Made by a program: the position numbers and the translations under genes | The notes under the pieces: generated by a model | Database searches by the model: none | What the model was told of the DNA's origin: nothing | Seen by the model: only the letters and a program-made list of their open reading frames with translations | NCBI GenBank assembly: GCA_905214245.1 | Contig: CAJMLO010000001.1 | Location: forward strand, 62,001 to 126,000 | Reading direction: 5' to 3' | DNA from: an uncultured bacterium | Lineage (GTDB): Bacteria; Bacillota; Clostridia; TANB77; CAG-508 | DNA: 64,000 bases | Shown: positions 55,608 through 64,000 of the stretch, piece by piece | Numbering within the stretch: the stretch's first letter is position 1 | Layout of the letters: each line of letters opens with the position of its first letter

Positions 55608-57229
55608 GGCAAATCCCCCTCTATTGTAACTTTAATGAAATCTCCGTCTCTTTCGCCTTGTGAAGATACAACTGTATTTTTCATAAGCACATTATCTTCT
55701 TTTATTTTTGCTTTAAAATAGCCAAGTTGTTCATACTTTCTAGATTGAGCTTTGATTACAATATGCTTTCCTGTTGTGTTTTCAATTTGTGTAACTTGTA
55801 CATCTTTTGGAATTACTGTCATAATCTGCATTAATAAATCTGGTATCATATCTTTTGAACTTGCAGCATCTTCTATTTTAGTATTAATATTTTTTAAATT
55901 CTGTGTCATTTCAGAATATTTATTTGCTTTTTGTTTTACGCTTGAATTATCTTGCTCTACAAGTGCAATTTGCATGCTTGTATCAGTTTGAACATCTTTA
56001 GCTTCTGTAATTTTTTCGTTTATAGCTTGTTCTAAATACATAGAAAAACTTGTATAAATAACAGTTAGTAAAAATATTCCACCAGCTGTTCTAAGCATCC
56101 ATCTTTCTGTAGCATCCATTTTTGATTTTAAGTCACTAAAGTTCAATTTAAATTTGCTAGAGCTACTGCTTTTTTCTGTTTTTGGTCCAATCTCTATTTT
56201 TGCCCAGTCAGGTAATTTATCATAAAAACTTTGTTTCTTAAAGTTCATACTTTTAATTCCATAACCTAATCCTTGCATTGCAATAGCAATTGCTGAGTTG
56301 ACCTCTATATAATCTTTTATATTTATCTTTATATTTTCTGTAACAAAGTAAGGTTTTAACACTTCGCACTTTTCATTTTGAAAAAATTCTTGAAAATATA
56401 AATCAATATTATTTACAACCGACATTGTTCCAGTAATATATATTTTGTCAAATTTTGTAGTTGTATTTGCAACGTATTCTTGAATCTTTTGAACTATTTT
56501 GTATAATGTAGGCATAATATCATCAAGATACTCATTTCCTTCATCTTGAAGTTCTTTTCCTTCCATTGTATAAATAGTTGAATTTTTGCATACTTCATAT
56601 GCTTTAGAATATGAATTTTCCTTAGCATTTATTTGATTCAAAATATCTGCAGAACCTTCTTCTATTTTTTTAACATCATATACTTTTTGATCAATTATCG
56701 TTGTAATTGTTGTCTTTTCTTCTATATTTACTATGATAATATTTTCTTTTTGTTTTACTTCTGCGACATTGGCTATACTTGTTCCTAAAGGTGTAACGCA
56801 AGACACTTTTGCATCTTCAATCAATTGCGTATCTTTATTTAAAGACGTTTTATTGGTTGAAACATATATTACTTTTATTTTATCCTTATCTTCTATCGAA
56901 TTTGCAAGTGCATATCTTCCTTCAAAAGCATTCTTGTTTATATTTTTATCAAAACAATAAGATTCAAACTCTGTTTCAATAGCCTTTTTTAGGTCCTCTT
57001 TTTTTAGCAAGTTAAACATATAGAAATAATTATATATTTCATCTGATAAGTTGATGCTAATTGGAATTTTAAAGCTGTAGGTTTCTGAAATAATTTGCTT
57101 TATTGCTTCATCAAGCTTATCATAGAACTTAATTCCAAAAGATTCTATTTTAAGGATATCACGCTCTTTTGACACTTTTGCATATTTAATTATATTTGTT
57201 TCAATATATAATCCTAAACAGCTTGGCAT
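55604..57229 (-). CDS. fused PilM-PilN pilus protein
   Basis: ATG 57229 follows GAAGGAG and gives 541 residues. Residues 1-330 are a PilM-type actin-like domain (SCLGLYIETNIIKYAKVSK, then ITGTMSVVNNIDL). A linker with KSSSSSKFKLNFS leads to a membrane segment (about 385-405) and a PilN periplasmic-type coiled coil and ferredoxin-like domain (about 410-541). Most organisms encode PilM and PilN separately; here one chain tethers the cytoplasmic actin-like ring to the membrane. Confidence 0.85.
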   Translation of the reverse strand: MPSCLGLYIETNIIKYAKVSKERDILKIESFGIKFYDKLDEAIKQIISETYSFKIPISINLSDEIYNYFYMFNLLKKEDLKKAIETEFESYCFDKNINKNAFEGRYALANSIEDKDKIKVIYVSTNKTSLNKDTQLIEDAKVSCVTPLGTSIANVAEVKQKENIIIVNIEEKTTITTIIDQKVYDVKKIEEGSADILNQINAKENSYSKAYEVCKNSTIYTMEGKELQDEGNEYLDDIMPTLYKIVQKIQEYVANTTTKFDKIYITGTMSVVNNIDLYFQEFFQNEKCEVLKPYFVTENIKINIKDYIEVNSAIAIAMQGLGYGIKSMNFKKQSFYDKLPDWAKIEIGPKTEKSSSSSKFKLNFSDLKSKMDATERWMLRTAGGIFLLTVIYTSFSMYLEQAINEKITEAKDVQTDTSMQIALVEQDNSSVKQKANKYSEMTQNLKNINTKIEDAASSKDMIPDLLMQIMTVIPKDVQVTQIENTTGKHIVIKAQSRKYEQLGYFKAKIKEDNVLMKNTVVSSQGERDGDFIKVTIEGDLP

Positions 57230-57349
57230 TGTATTCTCCTTCGTTTTTTTATTATAAACATTATTATGTTTTGCAAAATAAAACAAATAATACTTGAATA
57301 TTTTTCCTCATATTGCAAAAAATATTTAAAATTTATTTTTTCTTTAATT

Positions 57350-57377
57350 ATTTTATCTTTTTTTCATAAAAAGTCAA
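57350..57377 (-). promoter_or_regulatory. promoter of the type IV pilus operon
   Basis: On the minus strand TTGACT (57372-57377), 16-base spacer, TAAAAT (57350-57355). The leader to pilM is about 110 bases. Confidence 0.6.
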
Positions 57378-57404
57378 TATAAATAAGTTATATTTAATAT
57401 AAAT

Positions 57405-57435
57405 GTAATATTTTTGTAATATTTTTGTAATATTT
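57405..57435. repeat. 11-bp direct repeats upstream of the pilus promoter
   Basis: GTAATATTTTT occurs at 57405-57415 and 57416-57426, and a third partial copy at 57427-57435, exactly 11 bp apart. The block starts about 28 bp upstream of the -35 box. A period of one helical turn suits an activator or DNA bending. Confidence 0.6.
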
Positions 57436-57451
57436 ACAAAATATGTTAAAA

Positions 57452-57478
57452 AAGGTGGCACTTTTTATGTACCACCTT
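57452..57478 (-). terminator. terminator of uppP
   Basis: AAGGTGGCAC (57452-57461) pairs with GTACCACCTT (57469-57478), one mismatch, with flanking A/T runs after the uppP stop. Confidence 0.8.
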
Positions 57479-57488
57479 AAAAATTATC

Positions 57489-58292
57489 TTATTTAATAAA
57501 GTAACATATTATAATTATCACTCCAAAAATAACACGATATATAGCAAAAATTTTAAAGCTACCTTTTTTTAGATAATTTAGTAAAAATTTAATAACTAAA
57601 ATACCTACAATAAAACTTGCAAGTATTCCCACAAAAAATGGAATGCTAAATACAAAATCTTTCAATTTTAATATAGTAGCTGCAAGTACAATCGGAGCAG
57701 ATAACATGAAAGAATATTTTGCAACAGATTTTCTCTCAATTCCCATTGCTCTACCAGCTGTCATAGTGATTCCAGATCTAGAAACTCCAGGAATAAATGC
57801 TAAACATTGTGAAAGTCCTATCAAAAAAGTCTGTTTAAAGCTCATTTGTTCATATTTAACATTTGATTTTGCATTTTTATCAACTAAATATAAAACAATT
57901 CCCATAACAATTAAGGCTGTTGCTATAATTAGAGGTTGTTTTAATCCATCTCCTACAAATTTATCAAGTAATAGTCCAATTATTCCTCCTGGCAATGTTG
58001 CAGCAACAATATACCAAAACATTTTTCCTGCTCTTGTTTTTTTCTTCTTTATGGCTAAATCATATCCACCTTTTATAAGTTTAATCCAATCTTTAAAAAA
58101 GTATAGCCCAATTGCAAGCAATGTTCCAAAATGAAGTGCTACATCAAATCCTTCAAAAGCTATATTAAATGCTTCCGAATTAGTCCAACCAAATATCCAT
58201 GGTAAGATGTCTAAATGAGCTGAGCTTGAAATTGGTAACAATTCTGTTAGTCCTTGTATAATTCCTAAAATTAAAGCTTGAAATACTGTCAT
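57489..58292 (-). CDS. uppP: undecaprenyl-diphosphatase UppP (BacA)
   Basis: The 267-residue membrane enzyme has GLTELLPISSSAHL (about 15-28) and GVSRSGITMTAGR, the two catalytic motifs, with eight or so membrane segments. It regenerates undecaprenyl phosphate for peptidoglycan synthesis and gives bacitracin resistance. The start follows AAGGGAAGG. Confidence 0.96.
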   Translation of the reverse strand: MTVFQALILGIIQGLTELLPISSSAHLDILPWIFGWTNSEAFNIAFEGFDVALHFGTLLAIGLYFFKDWIKLIKGGYDLAIKKKKTRAGKMFWYIVAATLPGGIIGLLLDKFVGDGLKQPLIIATALIVMGIVLYLVDKNAKSNVKYEQMSFKQTFLIGLSQCLAFIPGVSRSGITMTAGRAMGIERKSVAKYSFMLSAPIVLAATILKLKDFVFSIPFFVGILASFIVGILVIKFLLNYLKKGSFKIFAIYRVIFGVIIIICYFIK

Positions 58293-58346
58293 AATAATTC
58301 CTTCCCTTCTATCAATAATTATATTATCGTTTATAATATATAATTA

Positions 58347-59555
58347 CTAACCTATATCATCTCTTTGAATTTCAATGTTTCTTTCCTTTTTCTTTACATT
58401 ATTCATTGTTTTTATATCATCATTATTAAGGCTACTTACTAGAGTGCAAGTCCTAGCTAAATGGTCAATACATTTTTTCTCTTTATATTTCATTTTGTTC
58501 TTTCTTTCATTTTCTTTATCTGGCTCAATAATCATTTTTCTAATCGGCATAAAAATGTTATCTTTTTGCACTTTTTCATATAGCTTTGGTTCCAATTTTA
58601 CCGCAATATTCATGTAATTTATGGCTTTGTCTTTATCTCCTTTTAGTAATGCAACCTGTGCCAAATAATAATAAGATCCAGATTCTGCATCTTCGCCTTT
58701 TATACTTTCATTAAAATATTGCTCTGCTTCATCTAAATCGCCATATATTAATGCAATTTGTCCTAAACTCAAATTTGCATTATATGCTAAACTATTAATT
58801 TGAGCCGCTTTATCGTAAAATTCTTTTGCCCTTTGAAAATCATTTAACATAGTACATGTCATCCCCATACTATAATAAATATTATAATCTCCAGGATGAT
58901 ATCTTAATGCTGTCATATAAATAGAACTTGCTTCTTTATATTGTTCTGATTCAAACAATATATCTCCAAGTAGCATTGAATCATCATAAAGTTCAGGATT
59001 TTTCTTTAAATTTTCTTGTAATACTTTTATCGCTTCTTCTTTCTTATTAGCCTTATTTAATAAATTCGCAATATTGTAATTTATTTTCAAGTCTTTATTA
59101 TTTATTTGTGTAACTCTTATATATTCATCAATTGCATTTTCGTTTTTTCCTTCTTTTTCATAAAGTTTTGCAAGAGCTTTATGACCCAAATAACTTTCAG
59201 GATATTTATTTATAAGAGAAAAAAGATAATCTTTTGCCTTATCGTATTTGCCCGAATCTTTGTATATCTTCGCCATTAAAAGTTTATACATTTCTGGAAA
59301 ATCAATTTTCTTTTCCTTTTCTATAATCAAAACTAAAGCTGGTATAAACACTGAAAATAAATACATAATCGTTTCAAAAAATGAATTTATTTTTGCACTA
59401 ATAAACAATTCTATGAAATTAATTGCAATTCCTATAAACTCTAGTATCAATATATAAACATAACTTGTATCATTTTTCTTTATCATTTTCATAAAGACAA
59501 CTGTAAAAAGTGTAAATGCTAATAAATTAAAAATAATTTTTTCTGCTATCGCCAA
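58347..59555 (-). CDS. membrane-anchored TPR protein
   Basis: The best start is TTG 59555, six bases after GGTGGTGA; other in-frame starts lie at 59564-59570. The protein has three or so N-terminal membrane segments (about 10-85) and then about six tetratricopeptide repeats (for example YDKAKDYLFSLINKYPESYLGHKALAKLY) and a basic tail. TPR arrays are scaffolds for protein binding; the partner is not known. It lies between uppP and ppa. Confidence 0.8.
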   Translation of the reverse strand: MAIAEKIIFNLLAFTLFTVVFMKMIKKNDTSYVYILILEFIGIAINFIELFISAKINSFFETIMYLFSVFIPALVLIIEKEKKIDFPEMYKLLMAKIYKDSGKYDKAKDYLFSLINKYPESYLGHKALAKLYEKEGKNENAIDEYIRVTQINNKDLKINYNIANLLNKANKKEEAIKVLQENLKKNPELYDDSMLLGDILFESEQYKEASSIYMTALRYHPGDYNIYYSMGMTCTMLNDFQRAKEFYDKAAQINSLAYNANLSLGQIALIYGDLDEAEQYFNESIKGEDAESGSYYYLAQVALLKGDKDKAINYMNIAVKLEPKLYEKVQKDNIFMPIRKMIIEPDKENERKNKMKYKEKKCIDHLARTCTLVSSLNNDDIKTMNNVKKKERNIEIQRDDIG

Positions 59556-59593
59556 ATTTTTCACCACCAAAAAATATTTTTATATAATATATC

Positions 59594-59632
59594 AAAAACT
59601 AACATATATTGCAATCATATATGTTAGTTTTT
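59594..59632 (-). terminator. terminator of the dapF-murE-ppa operon
   Basis: A perfect 16-bp stem (59594-59609 with 59617-59632, core ACTAACATATAT) just after the ppa stop. Confidence 0.92.
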
Positions 59633-59639
59633 GTATTAA

Positions 59640-60170
59640 TTATTTATTAAATTTTTCTTCGTATTTCTTTAGACACTTTTCAATAATCGCCTTTGCTTCT
59701 TCCCTTCCAAGCATTTGGTCAACTGTTGTAGTCTTTCCTTCAAGTTGTTTATACACTTCAAAGAAATGCTTTATTTCATCAGAAACTTGTCTTGGAAGTT
59801 CAGAGATATCTTTATAACAATTTAAGTATGGATCTTTTTTGCATATTGCAATAATTTTTTCATCTTCTTCGCCGTTATCATTCATTACCAAAACTCCAAT
59901 TGGATAACATTCAACCAAAGTTAGTGGTAAAATATTTTCTTGACATAGAATAAGCACATCAAGTGGATCATTATCATCTGCATATGTTCTTGGAATAAAT
60001 CCATAATTAGTTGGATAATGTGTTGCCGTATACAAAACTCTATCAAGTTTAAGCATACCAGTTGCTTTATCAAGCTCATATTTATTACTTCCGCCCTTTG
60101 TAATTTCAACTACCCCTATAAAATCATCTTTTGTAATTCTTTCTTTTTCAATATCATGCCATATGTTCAT
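59640..60170 (-). CDS. ppa: inorganic pyrophosphatase, family I
   Basis: The 176-residue enzyme has family I metal-binding acidic clusters (YADDNDPLDVLIL) and the lysine-containing GGSNKYE. It hydrolyses pyrophosphate produced by biosynthesis. Its ATG lies inside the end of murE (17-base overlap), so it is translationally coupled; the nearest GGAGG is about 15 bases upstream, inside murE. Confidence 0.95.
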   Translation of the reverse strand: MNIWHDIEKERITKDDFIGVVEITKGGSNKYELDKATGMLKLDRVLYTATHYPTNYGFIPRTYADDNDPLDVLILCQENILPLTLVECYPIGVLVMNDNGEEDEKIIAICKKDPYLNCYKDISELPRQVSDEIKHFFEVYKQLEGKTTTVDQMLGREEAKAIIEKCLKKYEEKFNK

Positions 60171-61632
60171 TTATTTCTTCTTCTGCCTCCTTTACAGCCT
60201 TTCTCTCATCCCATGGATATTTTACGCCTTTAATTTCTTGATAATTTTCATGTCCTTTTCCTATCAAAAGAATTATATCTCCTTTTTGCGCATTTTCCAT
60301 AGCATATTTTATAGCTTCTTTTCTATCTTTTATAAAAATATATTTTCCATTATATTTATTAAGTCCTACTACAATATCATTATTTATTGATTCAATTTCT
60401 TCAAATCTAGGATTGTCCTCAGTTAAAATAGTTAAATCTGCCCATTTACCTGAAACTTCACCCATATCATATCTTCTTGATTTTGCACGGTTTCCACCGC
60501 CTCCAAAAATACATACTAATCTTTTTGGTTTATATTCAGAAATTGTATCCATTAAATTATCCATTTCGTCTCTATTATGAGCATAATCAATAATAAGTTT
60601 GTATTTATCATTTGAGCTTGCAAGTTCCATTCTTCCGATAACTTTAACTCTGCTAAGTGCTTTTTTCATGCTTTCAACATCAATTCCAAGCTCATATGCA
60701 ACAGCAATTGCACAAAGTGCATTATATACTGAGAATCTACCTGGTATATCAAGTTTAAATGTATCATTTATTTTACCACTAACATCAAATTGAACTCCAA
60801 AGAAATCATCTTCCATTATGAATTCAATATTTGAGGCTTTCAAATCTGCATCATTATTGTTTAAGGCATATTTAACTATTGAACATGTATGGTCTTTTGT
60901 TACCTTTTCCCATTTATCTGAATCTGTGTTTATAATTCCAACTTTGCATTGTTTAAATAGTAAACTTTTGCAATACATATATTCTTCAAAACTTTCATGC
61001 TCATTTGGTCCAATGTGGTCCACAGAAAGATTAGTAAATACTCCATAATCAAAGTTAATTCCTGCAACTCTATCAAGTTTTAACCCTTGTGAAGATACTT
61101 CCATTACCGCATACTTACATCCCGCTTTCACCATTTGCGAAAATAATTTTTGTACCTCATAAGAATTAGGTGTAGTATTATGTGTTTCAATTTTCTCATC
61201 ACCAATTAATGCACAAATAGTGCCAATTAGTCCTACTTTATAACCAAATTCTTCAAGCATACTTTTTATAATATATGATGTAGATGTTTTACCGCAAGTA
61301 CCTGTTATTCCAACTGTCGTAAGCTTCTTAACTGGATAATCAAAATAACTTGCAGACATATATGCAAGTGCTTTTCTTGAAGATTTTACCCTTATAACTG
61401 TAACATCTTCATCTATTTCTACATCTCTTTCTATTACAATTACCTTAGCTCCATTTTCAATAGCATTTGATATAAACTTATGTGAATCTGCTGTTGTACC
61501 AACAAGAGCAATAAATAAGTCGCCTTCTTCAACTTTTTGCGAATTATCTTTTATATCTTTTATCTCAACATCAATACTTCCTTTTATAAGTTCGTATTCT
61601 ACATTTTCTAATATTTCTTTTAACTTTTTCAT
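60154..61632 (-). CDS. murE: UDP-MurNAc-tripeptide synthetase MurE (meso-DAP type)
   Basis: The 492-residue Mur ligase has the P-loop GTCGKTS, GGGGNRAKSRR and the DNPRFEE motif. DNPR is typical of enzymes that add meso-diaminopimelate, and dapF next to it makes that substrate. The cell wall is therefore probably meso-DAP type. The start follows AAGGGAG. Confidence 0.96.
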   Translation of the reverse strand: MKKLKEILENVEYELIKGSIDVEIKDIKDNSQKVEEGDLFIALVGTTADSHKFISNAIENGAKVIVIERDVEIDEDVTVIRVKSSRKALAYMSASYFDYPVKKLTTVGITGTCGKTSTSYIIKSMLEEFGYKVGLIGTICALIGDEKIETHNTTPNSYEVQKLFSQMVKAGCKYAVMEVSSQGLKLDRVAGINFDYGVFTNLSVDHIGPNEHESFEEYMYCKSLLFKQCKVGIINTDSDKWEKVTKDHTCSIVKYALNNNDADLKASNIEFIMEDDFFGVQFDVSGKINDTFKLDIPGRFSVYNALCAIAVAYELGIDVESMKKALSRVKVIGRMELASSNDKYKLIIDYAHNRDEMDNLMDTISEYKPKRLVCIFGGGGNRAKSRRYDMGEVSGKWADLTILTEDNPRFEEIESINNDIVVGLNKYNGKYIFIKDRKEAIKYAMENAQKGDIILLIGKGHENYQEIKGVKYPWDERKAVKEAEEEINEHMA

Positions 61633-61650
61633 AAATCAAGCTCCCTTCTA

Positions 61651-62505
61651 CTATGATAAAAATGGAACTTCAATTTCAGACTCAAATACTGTATGAGATG
61701 GACCTTTCATAAATACAGTATTGGTTGCTTCATCCCAATTAACTTCCAGATTTCCACCAATTTGCTCAACGGTAACTTCTCTGTCACATCTTCCTGTAAT
61801 TACTGAAAATACAGCTGCAGTACAACATCCTGTACCACATCCTATGGTTTCACCTGTTCCTCTTTCCCACTCTCTCATTTTAATATATTTTCTATTAATA
61901 ACTTGAGCAAAAGTTACATTAGTTTTATTTGGGAATAAATCTGTCTTATGCTCAATTGCATTTCCATATTTATGAACATCAAAATTTGCAACATCATCAA
62001 CAAATATAACACAATGTGGATTTCCCCAAGATAGTGCAGAAATTTTAAATATTTTATCAAGTACTTTTACTTCTTGTTCCACAAATTCGTCCAAATTTGT
62101 ATTTACTGGTATAACCTTTGTGCTTAATCTTGGCTCACCAATATTTGCTTCAATATTTACAACTTGTCCATTTTCCACAAAAAGCTTAACTTTCTGCATT
62201 CCTCCAAGTGTTTCTATTGTTAAATTTGTTTTATCTGTTAAATTATGTTCATACACATATTTGCTCATGCTTCTTAAAGCATTTCCACACATTTCCCCCT
62301 CTGTTCCATCTGGATTAAACATTCTCATTCTAAAATCGCCTTTTTCTGATGGACAAATTAAAACCATTCCATCAGAACCAATAGCAAAATGTCTATCACT
62401 TACAAATCTTGCAAGTTCATCAAGTTTGCTAAGTTTTTGAGAAATAGCATTTATATATACATAATCATTTCCATATGCTTGCATTTTAGTAAATTTAATT
62501 TTCAT
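61651..62505 (-). CDS. dapF: diaminopimelate epimerase DapF
   Basis: The 284-residue enzyme has both catalytic Cys motifs, MCGNALR and GCGTGC, and opens MKIKFTKMQAYGNDYVYI. It converts LL-DAP to meso-DAP. It lies 18 bases before murE. Confidence 0.97.
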   Translation of the reverse strand: MKIKFTKMQAYGNDYVYINAISQKLSKLDELARFVSDRHFAIGSDGMVLICPSEKGDFRMRMFNPDGTEGEMCGNALRSMSKYVYEHNLTDKTNLTIETLGGMQKVKLFVENGQVVNIEANIGEPRLSTKVIPVNTNLDEFVEQEVKVLDKIFKISALSWGNPHCVIFVDDVANFDVHKYGNAIEHKTDLFPNKTNVTFAQVINRKYIKMREWERGTGETIGCGTGCCTAAVFSVITGRCDREVTVEQIGGNLEVNWDEATNTVFMKGPSHTVFESEIEVPFLS

Positions 62506-62529
62506 ATTATCTCTCCTCTATTTATATGC

Positions 62530-62565
62530 AAATATTGCTAAGGTTAAACATCCCTAGCAATATTT
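62530..62565 (-). terminator. terminator between the PLP enzyme gene and dapF
   Basis: AAATATTGCTA (62530-62540) pairs with TAGCAATATTT (62555-62565). It lies downstream of the PLP enzyme stop, after the short palindrome. Confidence 0.65.
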
Positions 62566-62573
62566 AGGTTTAC

Positions 62574-62592
62574 TAGGAAATTTCATTTCCTA
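62574..62592. repeat. short palindrome TAGGAAAT/ATTTCCTA
   Basis: An 8-bp stem with loop TTC lies at 62574-62592. On the minus strand the core reads GGAAATGAAATTTCC, similar to the centres at 11189 and 33182. Confidence 0.55.
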
Positions 62593-62597
62593 TATTA

Positions 62598-63776
62598 TTA
62601 ATTTAAAGCTTGCTCTAAGTCAGCAATTATATCATCTGCATCTTCAATACCAACAGATAATCTTAAAAATCTATCATTAATTCCAAGTTTTTCTCTTACT
62701 TCTTCTGGTACCTCGTGATGAGTAACTATCATAGGATATGTTATAAGACTCTCTACTCCTCCTAAACTTCCAGCAAATAAAATCATATCAACTTTGTCAA
62801 TAACCTTTAGTGCTGTTTCTTTACTATCAACTTCAAAAGAAAGCATTCCTCCAAATCCTGTTGTTTGTTTTTTAGTTACATCATAATTTGGATGATCTTC
62901 AAATCCAACATAATATACTTTTTTTACTTTTGGATGATTCCTTAAATAATTTGCAACTTTCATTGTATTCTCGTTGTGTCTTTGCATTCTAACTTCAAGT
63001 GTTTTAATTCCTCTTAAAGTTAACCAAGCATTTAATGGTGCTAAGCACGCACCTTGGTATTTTAAGAAATTTCTCATAGCAAGTCCAAGTTTTTCATCTT
63101 TTACAACAACAATTCCAGCCATTGTATCATTATGTCCTTCTAAGTATTTTGTTGCACTATGAACAACAATATCTGCACCTAAATCTAATGGTTTTTGATA
63201 ATATGGTGTAAGTAGTGTATTATCAACAACTACTACTATTCCTTTTTCCTTTGCAATTTTACTAATTTCTGCAATATCTGCGACTTTCATCATTGGATTT
63301 GTTGGTGATTCAATAAATACCATTTTTGTATTTGGTTTTATCGCTGATTTAAACTCTTCTAATATACTTAAATCAACAAAGCTTGTCTCAATTTTATTGT
63401 CAGCAAGTGTTGTAAGTGCAATTTCATATGTTCCACCATAAATATCATCTGATAAAATCACATGATCTCCTGGTTTTAATATAGAAAGTGCACACATTAC
63501 AGCAGCCATACCACTACTTAATGCAAAGCCTTCTGTACCATGTTCAAGTATTGCCATTGTGCGCTCTAATTCTTCAATAGTAGGATTTTGACATCTTGTA
63601 TAGTCAAATCCTAGAGAATCTCCAAGAGCTCTAAATCTAAAAGTTGCTGTTTGGAATATAGGAAAACTTACAGATCCTGTCATAGGATCGCTTCCTAATG
63701 CTCCATGTACTAATTTTGAACCTTCCTTCCAATTTTCTTTTTTGTCATAATCTACATAATTACTAAAATTTTTCAT
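62598..63776 (-). CDS. Cys/Met metabolism PLP-dependent enzyme (cystathionine synthase/lyase family)
   Basis: The 392-residue fold-type I enzyme has the PLP Lys in SATKYLEGH (about 210), YTRCQNPTIEELE and SLGGVESLITYP. It belongs to the MetB/MetC/MccB/MGL group: cystathionine gamma-synthase, gamma- or beta-lyase, or methionine gamma-lyase. The sequence alone does not separate these. It has its own promoter and a short leader without a recognisable S-box. The start follows TGAGGAG. Confidence 0.9.
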   Translation of the reverse strand: MKNFSNYVDYDKKENWKEGSKLVHGALGSDPMTGSVSFPIFQTATFRFRALGDSLGFDYTRCQNPTIEELERTMAILEHGTEGFALSSGMAAVMCALSILKPGDHVILSDDIYGGTYEIALTTLADNKIETSFVDLSILEEFKSAIKPNTKMVFIESPTNPMMKVADIAEISKIAKEKGIVVVVDNTLLTPYYQKPLDLGADIVVHSATKYLEGHNDTMAGIVVVKDEKLGLAMRNFLKYQGACLAPLNAWLTLRGIKTLEVRMQRHNENTMKVANYLRNHPKVKKVYYVGFEDHPNYDVTKKQTTGFGGMLSFEVDSKETALKVIDKVDMILFAGSLGGVESLITYPMIVTHHEVPEEVREKLGINDRFLRLSVGIEDADDIIADLEQALN

Positions 63777-63867
63777 GTTTATCTCCTCAGTTTTATTTTA
63801 TTATATAACTCAGTATACTCTTAATTAAGAAGTATAAGCCTGATGGTCTGAAAAACATTTCGCTGTT

Positions 63868-63896
63868 ATTATATACCAAAATAAAAAAATAAGCAA
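63868..63896 (-). promoter_or_regulatory. promoter of the Cys/Met PLP enzyme gene
   Basis: On the minus strand TTGCTT (63891-63896), 17-base spacer, TATAAT (63868-63873). The leader of about 85 bases contains an imperfect palindrome around CTTAATTAAG (about 63819-63828). From 63897 to the window end no gene is visible. Confidence 0.7.
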
Positions 63897-64000
63897 GAAA
63901 TATTTGCTATATCATATACTCTTGCTTAAATTTATCCATTTTATATAACATATAATAAAATGCAGAAAAATTGTAGTACACTACCCAGTACAATAAATAA

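Noticed and set aside
57452..57478. T-box-like GGTGGCAC sequence
   Set aside because: It lacks the conserved TGGNACCGCG context and sits after uppP in a symmetrical terminator stem.
63777..63861. SAM (S-box) riboswitch upstream of the Cys/Met PLP enzyme gene
   Set aside because: The leader is only about 85 bases and lacks the conserved S-box opening and core; only a short palindrome is present.

Overview
The window is a low-GC (roughly 28-30% by eye) chromosomal segment of an endospore-forming, anaerobic member of the Clostridia. Evidence: sporulation genes (yunB, a SipL-like SPOCS/LysM gene, veg, yabG, spoIIID, spoIVFA/spoIVFB-like, yyaC, bofA, yaaL), an anaerobic ribonucleotide reductase, CIRCE-controlled hrcA-grpE-dnaK-dnaJ, A+T-rich codon use with strong GGAGG ribosome sites, and a meso-DAP type MurE. 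No phage, insertion sequence or CRISPR array is visible.

Layout. 1-6.2 kb: partial DnaB-like ATPase, then sporulation genes (yunB, sipL, veg, yabG, spoIIID). 6.2-11.5 kb: a zinc-ribbon protein, a GC-rich structured intergenic element, rimO, capA, an acyl-CoA synthetase. 11.6-16.8 kb: heat-shock operon with two CIRCE operators, and a tRNA-Met/tRNA-Tyr pair. 17-28.6 kb: TetR plus a second acyl-CoA synthetase, an MreB-family gene, lexA, obg-trpS, a zinc ABC transporter, a patatin. 28.7-33.7 kb: rpsF-ssb-rpsR, two secreted or pilin-like proteins, spoIVFB/spoIVFA, yyaC. 33.7-43.6 kb: truncated nrdD with a divergent Crp/Fnr gene, a P-type ATPase, engB, serS, a CaCA exchanger, yaaL, bofA, and a GC-rich orphan gene behind a palindromic operator. 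43.7-47.7 kb: DUF951, gltX, RNase J. 47.8-57.4 kb: a complete type IV pilus operon followed by a probable small RNA. 57.5-64 kb: uppP, a TPR protein, ppa, murE, dapF and a Cys/Met-metabolism PLP enzyme.

Main discovery. Three genes (hrcA, spoIIID, spoIVFA-like) can be read as full-length family members only if the ribosome moves +1 at a CGG triplet, that is, if CGGN is read as one amino acid. There are four such sites: one in hrcA, one in spoIIID and two in spoIVFA. In a manual scan of both strands I found no other in-frame CGG codon in any recognised gene of the window. The four sites use CGGA, CGGA, CGGC and CGGT, share no slippery P-site codon, and each restores conserved family sequence immediately. 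In spoIIID the shifted frame stops exactly at the base of the transcription terminator. This points to CGG being an unassigned or quadruplet-decoded codon, in genes of stress and sporulation control.
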